Assembly (NCBI GenBank): GCA_903912585.1
Contig: CAIWHY010000553.1
Location: forward strand, 1 to 12,125
From: an uncultured Thermoleophilia bacterium
GTDB taxonomy: Bacteria > Actinomycetota > Thermoleophilia > UBA2241
Direction: 5' to 3'
Length of the DNA stretch: 12,125 nucleotides
Shown: positions 1-6,839 of the stretch, one piece after another
How positions within the stretch are numbered: the first letter of the stretch is position 1
Layout: every line of letters begins with the position of its first letter
Program-made: the position numbers and the translations under genes
Notes under the pieces: generated by a model
Seen by the model: the letters and a program-made list of their open reading frames with translations, nothing else
Told to the model about the DNA's origin: nothing
Databases searched by the model: none

Positions 1-1088
1 CCATCCCCGACGCCTCGCGACCGTGCCCGAGCGCCGTCGTCCTTGCGCACGTCCTCGCCGAACTGCAGCGTGCCGGCGTGCCCGACGGCGGCATCAGCGT
101 CCACGTCGGCTGCGGGCTGCACGCCACGACGACGCCGGAGGAACGCGCCGCACTCGCCGGGGCCGCGACCGCGGCGCGCGTCGCGCTCGTCGATGCCCAG
201 GGCATCGAGACGGAGTGCGCCGACCTCGGCCTCACGCCGGCCGGCGTCCCCGTGCGCATCGCGCGACGCCTCGCCGAGGCCGACCTGGCGATCAGCGTCG
301 GCGTCGTCGAGCCGCACCTGTACGCCGGCTTCAGCGGCGGCGTGAAGGGCGTGGCGATCGGCTGCGCGGGCCGGGAGACCATCGCCGCCACCCATCATCC
401 GCGCTTCATCTCTCAGACAGGCGTCGCCGTGGGCGAGCTCGCCGGCAACCCGTTCCAGCGCGAACTGCGGGAGATCGCCGCGCGCACCCCTCTGCGCTGG
501 GCGGTGAACGCGGCCGTGAGTGAGGGCGGTGAAGCGTCGGCGGTCGTGGCCGGCGACCCCGCGCGCGTGCAGGAGGCGCTGGCGCGCGACCACGCCGCCG
601 CGTGGCTGCGGCCGGTCACGACGCCGTTCGACGTGATCGTGGCCGGCATCCACGCGCCCAAGAGCGACAACTTCTACCAGGCGTCGCGCGCCGCGACCTA
701 CATCTGCCTCGCAGCGCGGCCGGCCCTTGCCGAAGGCGGCCTCGTGGTGGTGTGCGCCGACCTGCCGGACGGGGCCGGCGCGGGCCCCGGCGAGCGCAAT
801 TGCGCCGCCGTCCTGGCCGCCGCCGGGAGTGCGGCAGAGCTGGTGCGGCGCGGCATGACCGAGCCGCTCGGCCCCGGCGGGCAGCGCGCCTTCGTGCTGG
901 CGCGCGTCCTCGAGCGCTTCCACGTCGCCGTCGTCGGCGCCGTCGCACCGGCCTTCCTCGAGCCGCTCGGCGTCGCCGCGTTCGACTCCGTCGACGCTGC
1001 CGTCGCCGCCGCCGAGTCCCGCCTGGGTCGGCGCGCCCGCGTGCTCGCCGTCGCCGACGCGATGGCGACGGTCGTGCGCGGCGCCTGA
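1..1088 (+). CDS. LarA-family nickel-pincer-dependent 2-hydroxyacid racemase/epimerase (5'-truncated)
   Basis: The 3' part of a LarA-family (DUF2088) gene. The reading frame is open from base 3, so the true start lies left of the window; the GTG at 78 is internal, because the conserved DxSRP start of the family core is encoded just before it. LarA enzymes racemise or epimerise 2-hydroxyacids by hydride transfer using a nickel-pincer nucleotide bound to a lysine. Visible motifs in order are DASRPCPSA (cofactor/substrate site, Asp and Arg as in LarA D72 and R75), GLH (H108), EPHLYAGFSGGVKG (H174 and the cofactor lysine K184), THH (nickel ligand H200) and FYQASR (Y294, Q295). The spacings H-10-K-16-H-94-Y match those of Lactobacillus plantarum LarA as I remember them. 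The position of K298 is Arg here, and I see no equivalent of W358, so a substrate other than lactate is likely. The cofactor-making genes larB, larC and larE are not in the window. Convergent with the next gene, with a 28-base gap. Family call is firm; substrate unknown. Confidence 0.9.
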   Translation, partial: IPDASRPCPSAVVLAHVLAELQRAGVPDGGISVHVGCGLHATTTPEERAALAGAATAARVALVDAQGIETECADLGLTPAGVPVRIARRLAEADLAISVGVVEPHLYAGFSGGVKGVAIGCAGRETIAATHHPRFISQTGVAVGELAGNPFQRELREIAARTPLRWAVNAAVSEGGEASAVVAGDPARVQEALARDHAAAWLRPVTTPFDVIVAGIHAPKSDNFYQASRAATYICLAARPALAEGGLVVVCADLPDGAGAGPGERNCAAVLAAAGSAAELVRRGMTEPLGPGGQRAFVLARVLERFHVAVVGAVAPAFLEPLGVAAFDSVDAAVAAAESRLGRRARVLAVADAMATVVRGA

Positions 1089-1116
1089 CGAGCCGTTCGC
1101 TGGAGCACGACAGGCC

Positions 1117-3756
1117 CTAGGGCAGTCTGACCGTCACCACGGCGCAGTCGTCCGGCATGACGCCGCCGGCGTAGGCCGTGACCGTCTCGAGCAGCTTGTC
1201 GGCCAGTCCCTGCGCGCCCAGCTCGAGGCCGCCGCGGATCGCCTCCTTGAGGCGCTCCTCCCCGAAGAGGACGCCGCCGCGGCGCGCGTCGGTCATGCCG
1301 TCGGTGTACATGACGATGCAGGCGTCTTCGGGCAGCACGGCGCGGTTCGTCGGGTAGACCGCGCCGCGGAAGATGCCGACCGGTACGTGGCCGTCGCCGG
1401 GCATCGGGAACTCGCCGTGGCCCGCCGTCACGAAGGGCCGCGGGTGGCCGGCGACCGCGTACTCGAACATGTGCCGGGCGACGTCGACGTAGGCGAGCAC
1501 GAGCGTGACGAACGGCTGGCCCGGAGTCTGCGCGATCACCGCCGAGTTGAGCCGAGAGAGCGCTTCCCCGGGCGAGCCTTCGGCGGCGTAGGCACGCAGC
1601 ATGTAGCGCACGACGGCCGATTGGGCGGCGGCGCCGAGACCCTTGCCGCACACGTCGCCGACCATGACCAGCAGCTTGCCGGGACCCAGCGGGACGATGT
1701 CGTAGAAGTCGCCGCCCACCCTCGCATCGTCGGTCGCCGCCAGGTAGCGCAGCCCCACGTCGATGCCCGGGATCTCGGGGGCGTCCATGAGCATCGTCTG
1801 CTGGAAGGTCTCGGCGATGGCGTGCTCGCGCTGGTAGGAGGTGGCGTTGTGCAGGCTCGCGTCGAGCTGGGCCGCCAGCGTCGCGAGAAGCTGCCTGTCT
1901 TCGTCGTCGAACTTCCCGCTCTCCTTGTCGGCGACGACCAGAAGCGATGCCTGCTGGGCCGCCTCGACCTCGACCGGCGTGAGCAGCAGACCTTCTCTGG
2001 CCACCACGTTCGTCGACGTCAGGTCCTCGCCGGCCATGCTCGCGTCGGCCGGCGCCTCGAGCGCGCGGCGGCAGCGCTCCAGGAGGGCGGACCGCGCCAC
2101 CGACTCGTCGGCGGCGGTCTGCGTCCCCTGCGCGCGAAACGAGCGCACGGAGACGAAGTCGCCCGCCCCCGTCAGCACCGCGGCCGAGCGCACGCGCAGC
2201 AGGTCGAGAGCCGCGCTGGTCACCTCGTCCAGGACCGTCTGCGGCTCGGCGTGATCGAGGCGGCGGTTGAGGTCCACGGCGAAGGACTGCAGGCGCTGCA
2301 GGCGTCGCGCCAGTTTGTCCCGGCGCTCGGTGAGGGCGCGCTGCGCGTCGAACAGCTGCGCCTTGTCCACGGCCAGAGCCGCGAAGCGGCAGATCGTGCC
2401 GGCCAGCTCGATCTCCTCGTCGCTCAGCTCCCGCGGCACCTGGTCGAAGAGCTCCACGAGCGCCAGCACGCGGTCGCGGATGCGCAGGGGCACGCTGAGC
2501 TGGGTCACGTAGCCGTACTTGGCCATCAACCCGCGCTCGATCGGGCCCAGGCGCGGGTCGTCGAGCGACGTGACCAGCACGGACTCGCGCGTGTCGATGG
2601 CAAGCGCGCTCGAGACGAAGTCGGCGAGCGAGTAGTGACGCGCGGACACCTCGCCGGTGTCGAAGGCCCCGTCGTCGTAGCTCACCAGCAGGTCGAGCAT
2701 GCGCGCCTCGTGGTCGACGGTGAAGACATCGCAGGCGTGCATGCCGAGCGCGTCGAGGAGCCGTTGGACGACCGCCTCGAGCACTTCGTCCATGTCCCTG
2801 CTCTGCGCGAAGTCGAGGCTGGAGTCGCGCACGAGCTCGAGGTCCCGGCGCTTGGTGCTGAGCTCGATCATGAGGCTGACGTTGTCGACCGCGACCGCGA
2901 GGTACCCGGCCACGGTCGGCGCGAGGGTGAGCTGTTCTTCGCTGTAGTCGCCCGAGTCGGCGGGCCGGTTGTAGACCATCACGCCGACCTGACGCTCGAG
3001 CGCGCGCATGGGGATGAGCAGCACGCGCTCCAGCCGCAGGTGGCCGCCGAGCGGACCCAGCGCGTCGGCGCGCTCACCGCCGAGCTCGCGCGTCATCAGC
3101 TCCTCAGCGGCCAGGGCCTCGGCGGCGAGCGGGAGCTCGTCGAAGGCGGCCGTGACCTCCCGCGCGTCGACCCCGAGCCCGAAGCCGGCGCGCCCCACCC
3201 AGGCGCCGCCCTCCAGGATGAGCACGACGCCCCCGGTGGCGTCGAGCTGCTCTCCGAGCCGTTCGAGCGCGTACTCGAGCAGCTCGTCGAGATCGTCACG
3301 CGTGCCCCCGCTGGTGAGGATGTCCGCGCCGGCCTCGGAGAGCTGGGCCCGCAAGGTGGCGTAGTCGCTGATCGTGGAAAGCCGGCGGATGAGGTAGGCG
3401 AGGACGACGAGCGCCAGACCGGCGAGCCCGCCGTACAGCAACCCGAAGGCGTTGGCCGCGTTCACCGTCCCCTGCAGCACCATGACCAGCATGGTGAGGA
3501 GCATGCAGATGAGGCCGGCGGCCAGCACCAGCCGCTCGCGGGCCGAGAGCGCCAGAAGCGTCAGCGGGATCAGGTAGAAGCCGGCCATGGTGACAGGATG
3601 CACCGTGACGTCGAGGATGAAGATGGCGACGATCATGACGAGCGCGACCACGCCGACGACGACGGGATGCAGGCGCATCCATGTGGTGCGCCTCACGAGG
3701 CGCGGATGCCGCCGCTCAAAGGACCCGAAGGCCGCTGTGCGCCCTTGTACCGCCAC
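1117..3756 (-). CDS. Membrane-anchored triple-GAF SpoIIE-type PP2C serine phosphatase
   Basis: An 879-residue protein read from GTG at 3756, preceded by a G-run (3761-3766) four bases upstream that can act as ribosome binding site. Four hydrophobic segments near residues 31-53, 55-71, 76-96 and 100-123 form an N-terminal membrane domain of the type seen on bacterial sensor kinases and cyclases (FYLIP motif in the second). Three GAF-like domains follow, roughly 152-297, 315-470 and 505-640, joined by helical linkers. Residues 644-879 are a SpoIIE/PP2C phosphatase domain with its metal-binding motifs intact: GGDF (681-684), GDVCGKG (700-706), YTDGMTDA (817-824) and PDD (868-870). RsbU/SpoIIE-type enzymes dephosphorylate an anti-sigma-factor antagonist and so release an alternative sigma factor. 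There is no fused RsbW-type kinase and no antagonist or sigma gene nearby, so the partner is unknown. Active catalysis is likely; ligand and pathway cannot be read from the sequence. Confidence 0.92.
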   Translation of the reverse strand: MAVQGRTAAFGSFERRHPRLVRRTTWMRLHPVVVGVVALVMIVAIFILDVTVHPVTMAGFYLIPLTLLALSARERLVLAAGLICMLLTMLVMVLQGTVNAANAFGLLYGGLAGLALVVLAYLIRRLSTISDYATLRAQLSEAGADILTSGGTRDDLDELLEYALERLGEQLDATGGVVLILEGGAWVGRAGFGLGVDAREVTAAFDELPLAAEALAAEELMTRELGGERADALGPLGGHLRLERVLLIPMRALERQVGVMVYNRPADSGDYSEEQLTLAPTVAGYLAVAVDNVSLMIELSTKRRDLELVRDSSLDFAQSRDMDEVLEAVVQRLLDALGMHACDVFTVDHEARMLDLLVSYDDGAFDTGEVSARHYSLADFVSSALAIDTRESVLVTSLDDPRLGPIERGLMAKYGYVTQLSVPLRIRDRVLALVELFDQVPRELSDEEIELAGTICRFAALAVDKAQLFDAQRALTERRDKLARRLQRLQSFAVDLNRRLDHAEPQTVLDEVTSAALDLLRVRSAAVLTGAGDFVSVRSFRAQGTQTAADESVARSALLERCRRALEAPADASMAGEDLTSTNVVAREGLLLTPVEVEAAQQASLLVVADKESGKFDDEDRQLLATLAAQLDASLHNATSYQREHAIAETFQQTMLMDAPEIPGIDVGLRYLAATDDARVGGDFYDIVPLGPGKLLVMVGDVCGKGLGAAAQSAVVRYMLRAYAAEGSPGEALSRLNSAVIAQTPGQPFVTLVLAYVDVARHMFEYAVAGHPRPFVTAGHGEFPMPGDGHVPVGIFRGAVYPTNRAVLPEDACIVMYTDGMTDARRGGVLFGEERLKEAIRGGLELGAQGLADKLLETVTAYAGGVMPDDCAVVTVRLP

Positions 3757-3776
3757 GTGACCCCCCGTGCCAGTGG

Positions 3777-3795
3777 GCGCGGGCAGGGCCCGCGC
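3777..3795 (-). repeat. Perfect 8-bp inverted repeat with 3-base loop in the phosphatase leader
   Basis: GCGCGGGC (3777-3784) and GCCCGCGC (3788-3795) pair perfectly around a three-base loop. It lies 51 bases past the stop of the alkylation-repair gene and 20 bases before the phosphatase start. It could be a terminator for the upstream pair of genes, although no T-run follows it on the minus strand. It could also be a stem in the 5' leader of the phosphatase mRNA, if the promoter-like sequence at 3805-3810 is used. Confidence 0.5.
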
Positions 3796-3804
3796 AGGGA
3801 GACC

Positions 3805-3810
3805 ATAGTA
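3805..3810 (-). promoter_or_regulatory. Candidate -10 element (TACTAT) for the phosphatase gene
   Basis: The minus strand reads TACTAT here, inside a short AT-richer patch (TACTACTATGG) that stands out from GC-rich surroundings. It would start transcription near 3798, giving a leader of about 42 bases that holds the hairpin and the G-run ribosome site. I see no convincing -35 box 17 bases upstream. This would let the phosphatase be expressed apart from the two genes upstream of it. Confidence 0.35.
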
Positions 3811-3846
3811 GTACCGTTGCGCCGGGCGGGCCAGCCGGGAACGGCC

Positions 3847-4566
3847 TCAGAAGCGGCGCACGACCTTCTCGGAGCGCAGCTCGCGGAGGGCGTCGCGAGC
3901 GATCCAGCGGCCGCTGCGCGCGGCCGGATCGCGGCGATCGGCGGCGGCGCGGGCGTCGGCCGCGGCGAGGATCTCCTCGGCCGTCTCGATCGCCGCCGCG
4001 TGCAGCGCCGCGCTGCGCTTGCCGATGTTGCGCAGCGCCCAGTTGACGGCCTTCTTCACGAAGTTGCGGTCGTCGCCGGCCTCGCGGCGGATGAGCGCGA
4101 GGATCGGTGCGAAGCGCTCGTCGGCCGCCTTCTTGTCCTGGACGGCCAGGGCGGCGGCCGTCGCGAACGCCGCCCGTTTGACCCACTCGTCTTCCCGGCC
4201 GCTCCACTCGGAGACCTTGTCGTAGGCGAACGGCGTCTTGTCGAAGAGGTTGGACGTGACCTGGTCGCAGACGTCCCAGGAGTCGAAGCCGCCGGCCCAG
4301 GACTCCATCTGCTTCTCGGTGACCTGGGCCGGATCGTCGACCATGCTGGCCAGGATTCGCGCCTCGTGGTTGCCGGTCTCCCAGAGCGCGAGTGCCAGCT
4401 CGTGGTCGCGCCGGTACCCTTTGGCGATCCGGCGCAGCTCGGGGATCGGGACGCCGTAGGCGGCGTCGGTCTTGATGCCGTAGCGCGCCATGCCGACGCG
4501 GTTCTGCTCGCTGGCCATGCCGGCCAGCTCTTCCATCACGGCCGTCAGCCGCTCGGAGGTTGTCAT
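3847..4566 (-). CDS. AlkD-type DNA alkylation repair protein (HEAT-like repeats)
   Basis: A 239-residue protein of the AlkD/COG4912 DNA alkylation repair family, built of HEAT-like helical repeats and normally about 220-240 residues long. AlkD-type glycosylases remove positively charged alkylated bases such as N3-methyladenine and N7-methylguanine without flipping them out. Visible marks are GVPIPELRRIAKG (38-50), WDVCDQ (97-102), EWVKRAAF (127-134) and NFVKKAVNWALR (168-179). W97, D101, R131 and W176 are plausible equivalents of the W109, D113, R148 and W187 DNA-binding and catalytic residues of Bacillus cereus AlkD; this match is from memory and the later spacings differ by a few residues. 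The ATG at 4566 has a purine-rich GAGGGAGA ten bases upstream. It starts 19 bases after the stop of the methyltransferase gene, so the two are probably co-transcribed. The C-terminal 30 residues are rich in Arg and Ala and less conserved. Confidence 0.88.
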   Translation of the reverse strand: MTTSERLTAVMEELAGMASEQNRVGMARYGIKTDAAYGVPIPELRRIAKGYRRDHELALALWETGNHEARILASMVDDPAQVTEKQMESWAGGFDSWDVCDQVTSNLFDKTPFAYDKVSEWSGREDEWVKRAAFATAAALAVQDKKAADERFAPILALIRREAGDDRNFVKKAVNWALRNIGKRSAALHAAAIETAEEILAAADARAAADRRDPAARSGRWIARDALRELRSEKVVRRF

Positions 4567-4585
4567 GGCGCCGGGATCTCCCTCG

Positions 4586-6040
4586 CTACCCGCGCAGCTC
4601 CGCGTCGGCCGCCGCGAGGATCCGCGTCAGCTCGGCGGCCTTGTCCGCCTCCAGCGGCTCGGGCCGGTAGTCGCGCCAGATCAGCTCCGCCCTCTCGCGC
4701 GCCACCTCGACCGGGTCGCGGAAGATACCGTCGGGACCCGGTTGCTGAGTGATCGCCGGGACGAACGAGTCGCGCATGTGCCGGCGCGTGTGCTTGTGTC
4801 CGAGGAAGTGACCTCCCGGGCCGATGTCGGCGATCGCCTCGAGCGCCATCGCGTCGTCGTCGAGGTCGAGGTCCAGGAGCGCGTAGCGGGCGCGTTGGTA
4901 GAGGTCGTCGTCGAGGAAGATGTCCTCGGGGACGAACAGGGTGTAGACGTTGACGAGACCGATGGACGGCATCAGGTCGATGCCCTCCCAGGCGCCCTGC
5001 ACGAGGTCCATGCCCTTCTCCACCGCCGCCTGCCAGGTACCGGCGCCGGGCGAATCCGTACCGCAGGTGGCCGCCTCGCTGGGCACGCCCCAGTGGTGGG
5101 CGAGCTCGGTGGCGAGGAAGCGGCAGCGGCTGTCCAGAGGGAAGCTGACGAACCCGCCGCTGCGCGGGTCGGCGTAGCTCTGCATGATCGAGTGCAGCAC
5201 CGGCGCGCCGGGGTACGCCAGCTCGAGCAGGACGCTGGCGGCGACGAGCTCGGCGGCGCCCATGGCGAAGGCGCCGGCCTTGGTGGCCGGCGCGGTGGTG
5301 CCGAGCGTGGGCATCGTCACGAAGCACACGGGCACGCCGGCCTCCGCGAACACGAGGGCCGCCTCGATGCCGTCCTTGTCCACGACCAGCGGCGAGATCG
5401 TGCCGATGAGGTCGCTCATCACGGGCCGGCGGCGGAGTTCCTCCGGCCCGCCGGCGATGACCGTCGCCATCTCGACGGCGTAGCGGGCTTCGCGTTCGCC
5501 GTTGACCATGCCCTGCAGGTGCTTGACGGTGTTGTTCCAGCCGGCGTCGAGCTCGTGCAGCTGCGAGGTCTCGCCGTAGTCGCCGGCGCTCAGCGTCGGC
5601 CACCAGAACGAGATGCTCGAGAGGTAATCCTGGATGCGCGTCACGTCGGCGAGGTCCGCCTTGGTGGACTTGCGGCGCTCGCGCGTGACGAAGTCGATGA
5701 GCTCCACGCCGCAGCCGTCGGTGGTGGCGTAGGTGTTGCCGTCGCCGACCTCGATGGCACAGCTCTCGTCGCGGGCGCCGAGGCCGAAGCGGCGCGGCGC
5801 CCGGGACATCGCCTCCAGCACGAGGTCCGCCGGGAACCTCGCCACCTGCGTCGCCTTGTCGACGCGCACGCCGTGGTCGGCGAGCAGGCCGAGGGCCTTG
5901 TCCGACTGGAACTGCACGCCCACCGTCTCGAGGATGTCGAGCGTGGCCTGCTTGAGCCGGTCGAGCTCCTCCGGGCTGTGGCAGGTCTGCCGGAACGCCG
6001 GCCTCAGAGGTGCGATCGCAGGGCGTTCGATAGGTGCCAC
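4586..6040 (-). CDS. MttB-family (trimethylamine methyltransferase-like, non-pyrrolysine) corrinoid methyltransferase
   Basis: A 484-residue member of the trimethylamine methyltransferase (MttB) family, which moves a methyl group from a quaternary or tertiary amine to a corrinoid protein. Recognisable stretches are the N-terminal RPAIAPLRPAFRQ, MPTLGTTAPATKAGA (243-257), GTDSPGAGTWQAAVEKG (327-343, the region near the pyrrolysine of archaeal MttB) and GHFLGHKHTRRHMR (410-423). The frame has no internal amber codon, so this is the non-pyrrolysine branch; DSY3156 (MtgB, glycine betaine) is the best-known example. The start was set at GTG 6040 because GGAGG (6049-6053) stands eight bases upstream and the family consensus begins there. 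The longer frame from GTG 6106 adds 22 Arg/Pro-rich residues that overlap a strong hairpin and lack a good ribosome site. No corrinoid protein or corrinoid:folate methyltransferase gene is in the window. The substrate is not predictable; glycine betaine, carnitine or proline betaine are possibilities by family only. Confidence 0.9.
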   Translation of the reverse strand: MAPIERPAIAPLRPAFRQTCHSPEELDRLKQATLDILETVGVQFQSDKALGLLADHGVRVDKATQVARFPADLVLEAMSRAPRRFGLGARDESCAIEVGDGNTYATTDGCGVELIDFVTRERRKSTKADLADVTRIQDYLSSISFWWPTLSAGDYGETSQLHELDAGWNNTVKHLQGMVNGEREARYAVEMATVIAGGPEELRRRPVMSDLIGTISPLVVDKDGIEAALVFAEAGVPVCFVTMPTLGTTAPATKAGAFAMGAAELVAASVLLELAYPGAPVLHSIMQSYADPRSGGFVSFPLDSRCRFLATELAHHWGVPSEAATCGTDSPGAGTWQAAVEKGMDLVQGAWEGIDLMPSIGLVNVYTLFVPEDIFLDDDLYQRARYALLDLDLDDDAMALEAIADIGPGGHFLGHKHTRRHMRDSFVPAITQQPGPDGIFRDPVEVARERAELIWRDYRPEPLEADKAAELTRILAAADAELRG

Positions 6041-6048
6041 GGAGTCAT

Positions 6049-6053
6049 CCTCC
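6049..6053 (-). promoter_or_regulatory. Ribosome binding site (GGAGG) deciding the methyltransferase start
   Basis: The minus strand reads GGAGG, then eight bases, then GTG at 6040. This is the best ribosome site near the gene and places the start 66 bases downstream of the longest possible start at 6106. Confidence 0.7.
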
Positions 6054-6072
6054 AGCTCGGGAACGGTGCGAA

Positions 6073-6104
6073 GCCGGCGCGGGGGTCTTCGGCGCCGCGC
6101 CGGC
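6073..6104 (-). repeat. Perfect 10-bp inverted repeat with 12-base loop in the methyltransferase leader
   Basis: GCCGGCGCGG (6073-6082) pairs perfectly with CCGCGCCGGC (6095-6104) around a 12-base loop. With the start at 6040, this stem lies in the 5' leader, 20 bases upstream of the GGAGG ribosome site, and close to the likely 5' end of the mRNA if the AT-rich patch at 6115-6124 is the promoter. It could modulate translation or mRNA stability; no known riboswitch consensus is apparent. Confidence 0.5.
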
Positions 6105-6114
6105 ACGGTCGCCC

Positions 6115-6124
6115 ATTCATATCA
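6115..6124 (-). promoter_or_regulatory. Candidate -10 region of the methyltransferase-alkD operon
   Basis: The minus strand reads TGATATGAAT, the most AT-rich patch in the 214-base divergent gap between the methyltransferase and acetyltransferase starts. Transcription from it would begin near 6108 and give a leader of about 70 bases containing the 10-bp stem. No clear -35 box is visible. Confidence 0.3.
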
Positions 6125-6242
6125 CCGGGTCAGCGCCCCGGCCAGACGCGTCGTTGGGTGATCCTTGCGCAGGAGCCGGCCGGTTCTTGAACGAACTTCG
6201 CGGTCCGCACTTCCACGACGTGCGCGCTCGGCGGCGCAGCTG

Positions 6243-6248
6243 TAGAAT
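6243..6248 (+). promoter_or_regulatory. -10 element TAGAAT of a leaderless-type promoter
   Basis: TAGAAT ends six bases before the ATG at 6255. A start of transcription at the usual distance would fall on the ATG itself, so the acetyltransferase mRNA is probably leaderless, as is common in actinobacteria. No Shine-Dalgarno sequence is present between the -10 element and the ATG, which fits. The -35 region is weak. Confidence 0.55.
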
Positions 6249-6254
6249 CCGCGC

Positions 6255-6800
6255 ATGTCCATCTCCCTGCGACCGTTCACGCGCACCGATTTCGCCCGGC
6301 TCATCGGCTGGGTCGACGGCGCCGGCCCGGAGTTTCTCGTGCAGTGGGCGGGCACCAAGTTCGCCTTCCCGCTCGACGAGGCTCAGCTCGAAGGGCACCT
6401 CGTGCAGGCCGAGGGGCCGCAGGCCACGAGGTTCGTCTTCGCGGCCCTCGACGACGACAGCGGCGAAGTCGTGGGGCACGTCGAGCTGGGCAGGCTGGAC
6501 CGCGACAACCGCTCCGCCACCGTGTCCCGGCTGCTCGTCGGCGACGCGGCGGCGCGAGGCAAAGGCACCGGCGCGCAGATCGTGAACCTCGTGCTCGACA
6601 AGGCCTTCCTGGAGCTGGACCTGCACCGCGTCGACCTCTACGTCCTCGACCTCAACCTCGCCGCCATCCGCCTCTACGAGGGCCTCGGCTTCAAGACCGA
6701 GGGCCACTTCGTGGAGGCGAGGCGCGCCGGCGGCAAGTACTGGAACGTCTATTACATGGCCATGCTCAAGGAGCAGTGGCTCGGCCGCAGCGCCGGCTGA
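6255..6800 (+). CDS. GNAT-family N-acetyltransferase (RimJ/RimL type)
   Basis: A 181-residue GNAT acetyltransferase, which transfers acetyl from acetyl-CoA to an amine. The acetyl-CoA-binding motif A is RGKGTG (101-106) following a beta strand VSRLLVGD, and motif B is NLAAIRLYEGLGFKTEG (134-150). The start SISLRPFTRTDFARLIGWV and the final strand YWNVYYMAML are typical of RimJ/RimL/SpeG-like members of normal length. The acceptor (ribosomal protein N-terminus, polyamine, antibiotic or other small molecule) cannot be told. The only plausible start is the ATG at 6255, right after a TAGAAT box, so the message is probably leaderless. A 6-bp stem (6806-6821) and the lipid-kinase gene follow in the same reading frame 39 bases downstream. 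Confidence 0.9.
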   Translation: MSISLRPFTRTDFARLIGWVDGAGPEFLVQWAGTKFAFPLDEAQLEGHLVQAEGPQATRFVFAALDDDSGEVVGHVELGRLDRDNRSATVSRLLVGDAAARGKGTGAQIVNLVLDKAFLELDLHRVDLYVLDLNLAAIRLYEGLGFKTEGHFVEARRAGGKYWNVYYMAMLKEQWLGRSAG

Positions 6801-6805
6801 GCGTC

Positions 6806-6821
6806 GCCCGGCCATCCGGGC
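6806..6821 (+). repeat. 6-bp inverted repeat between acetyltransferase and lipid-kinase genes
   Basis: GCCCGG (6806-6811) and CCGGGC (6816-6821) flank a CCAT loop, five bases after the acetyltransferase stop. There is no T-run, so at most it is a weak or attenuating terminator, or a stem that affects translation of the lipid-kinase gene starting 18 bases later. Confidence 0.35.
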
Positions 6822-6839
6822 CGCGCGCCCATCCCCACC

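Noticed and set aside
1114..1123. The palindrome GCCCTAGGGC overlapping the phosphatase stop, as a terminator or binding site
   Set aside because: It has no loop to form a hairpin and there is no second copy; probably chance.
1387..4752. A plus-strand open frame of 1,121 codons across the phosphatase and alkylation-repair genes
   Set aside because: It is antisense to two genes with clear domains and intact motifs; its translation is His/Arg/Gln-rich with no recognisable domain. Long antisense frames are expected in DNA this GC-rich.
4586..6040. A pyrrolysine codon in the MttB-family gene
   Set aside because: The frame is continuous with no internal TAG, so this is the non-pyrrolysine branch.
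4490..6190. A plus-strand open frame of 566 codons opposite the MttB-family gene
   Set aside because: Composition is low-complexity and antisense to a well-conserved gene; no start signals or family features.
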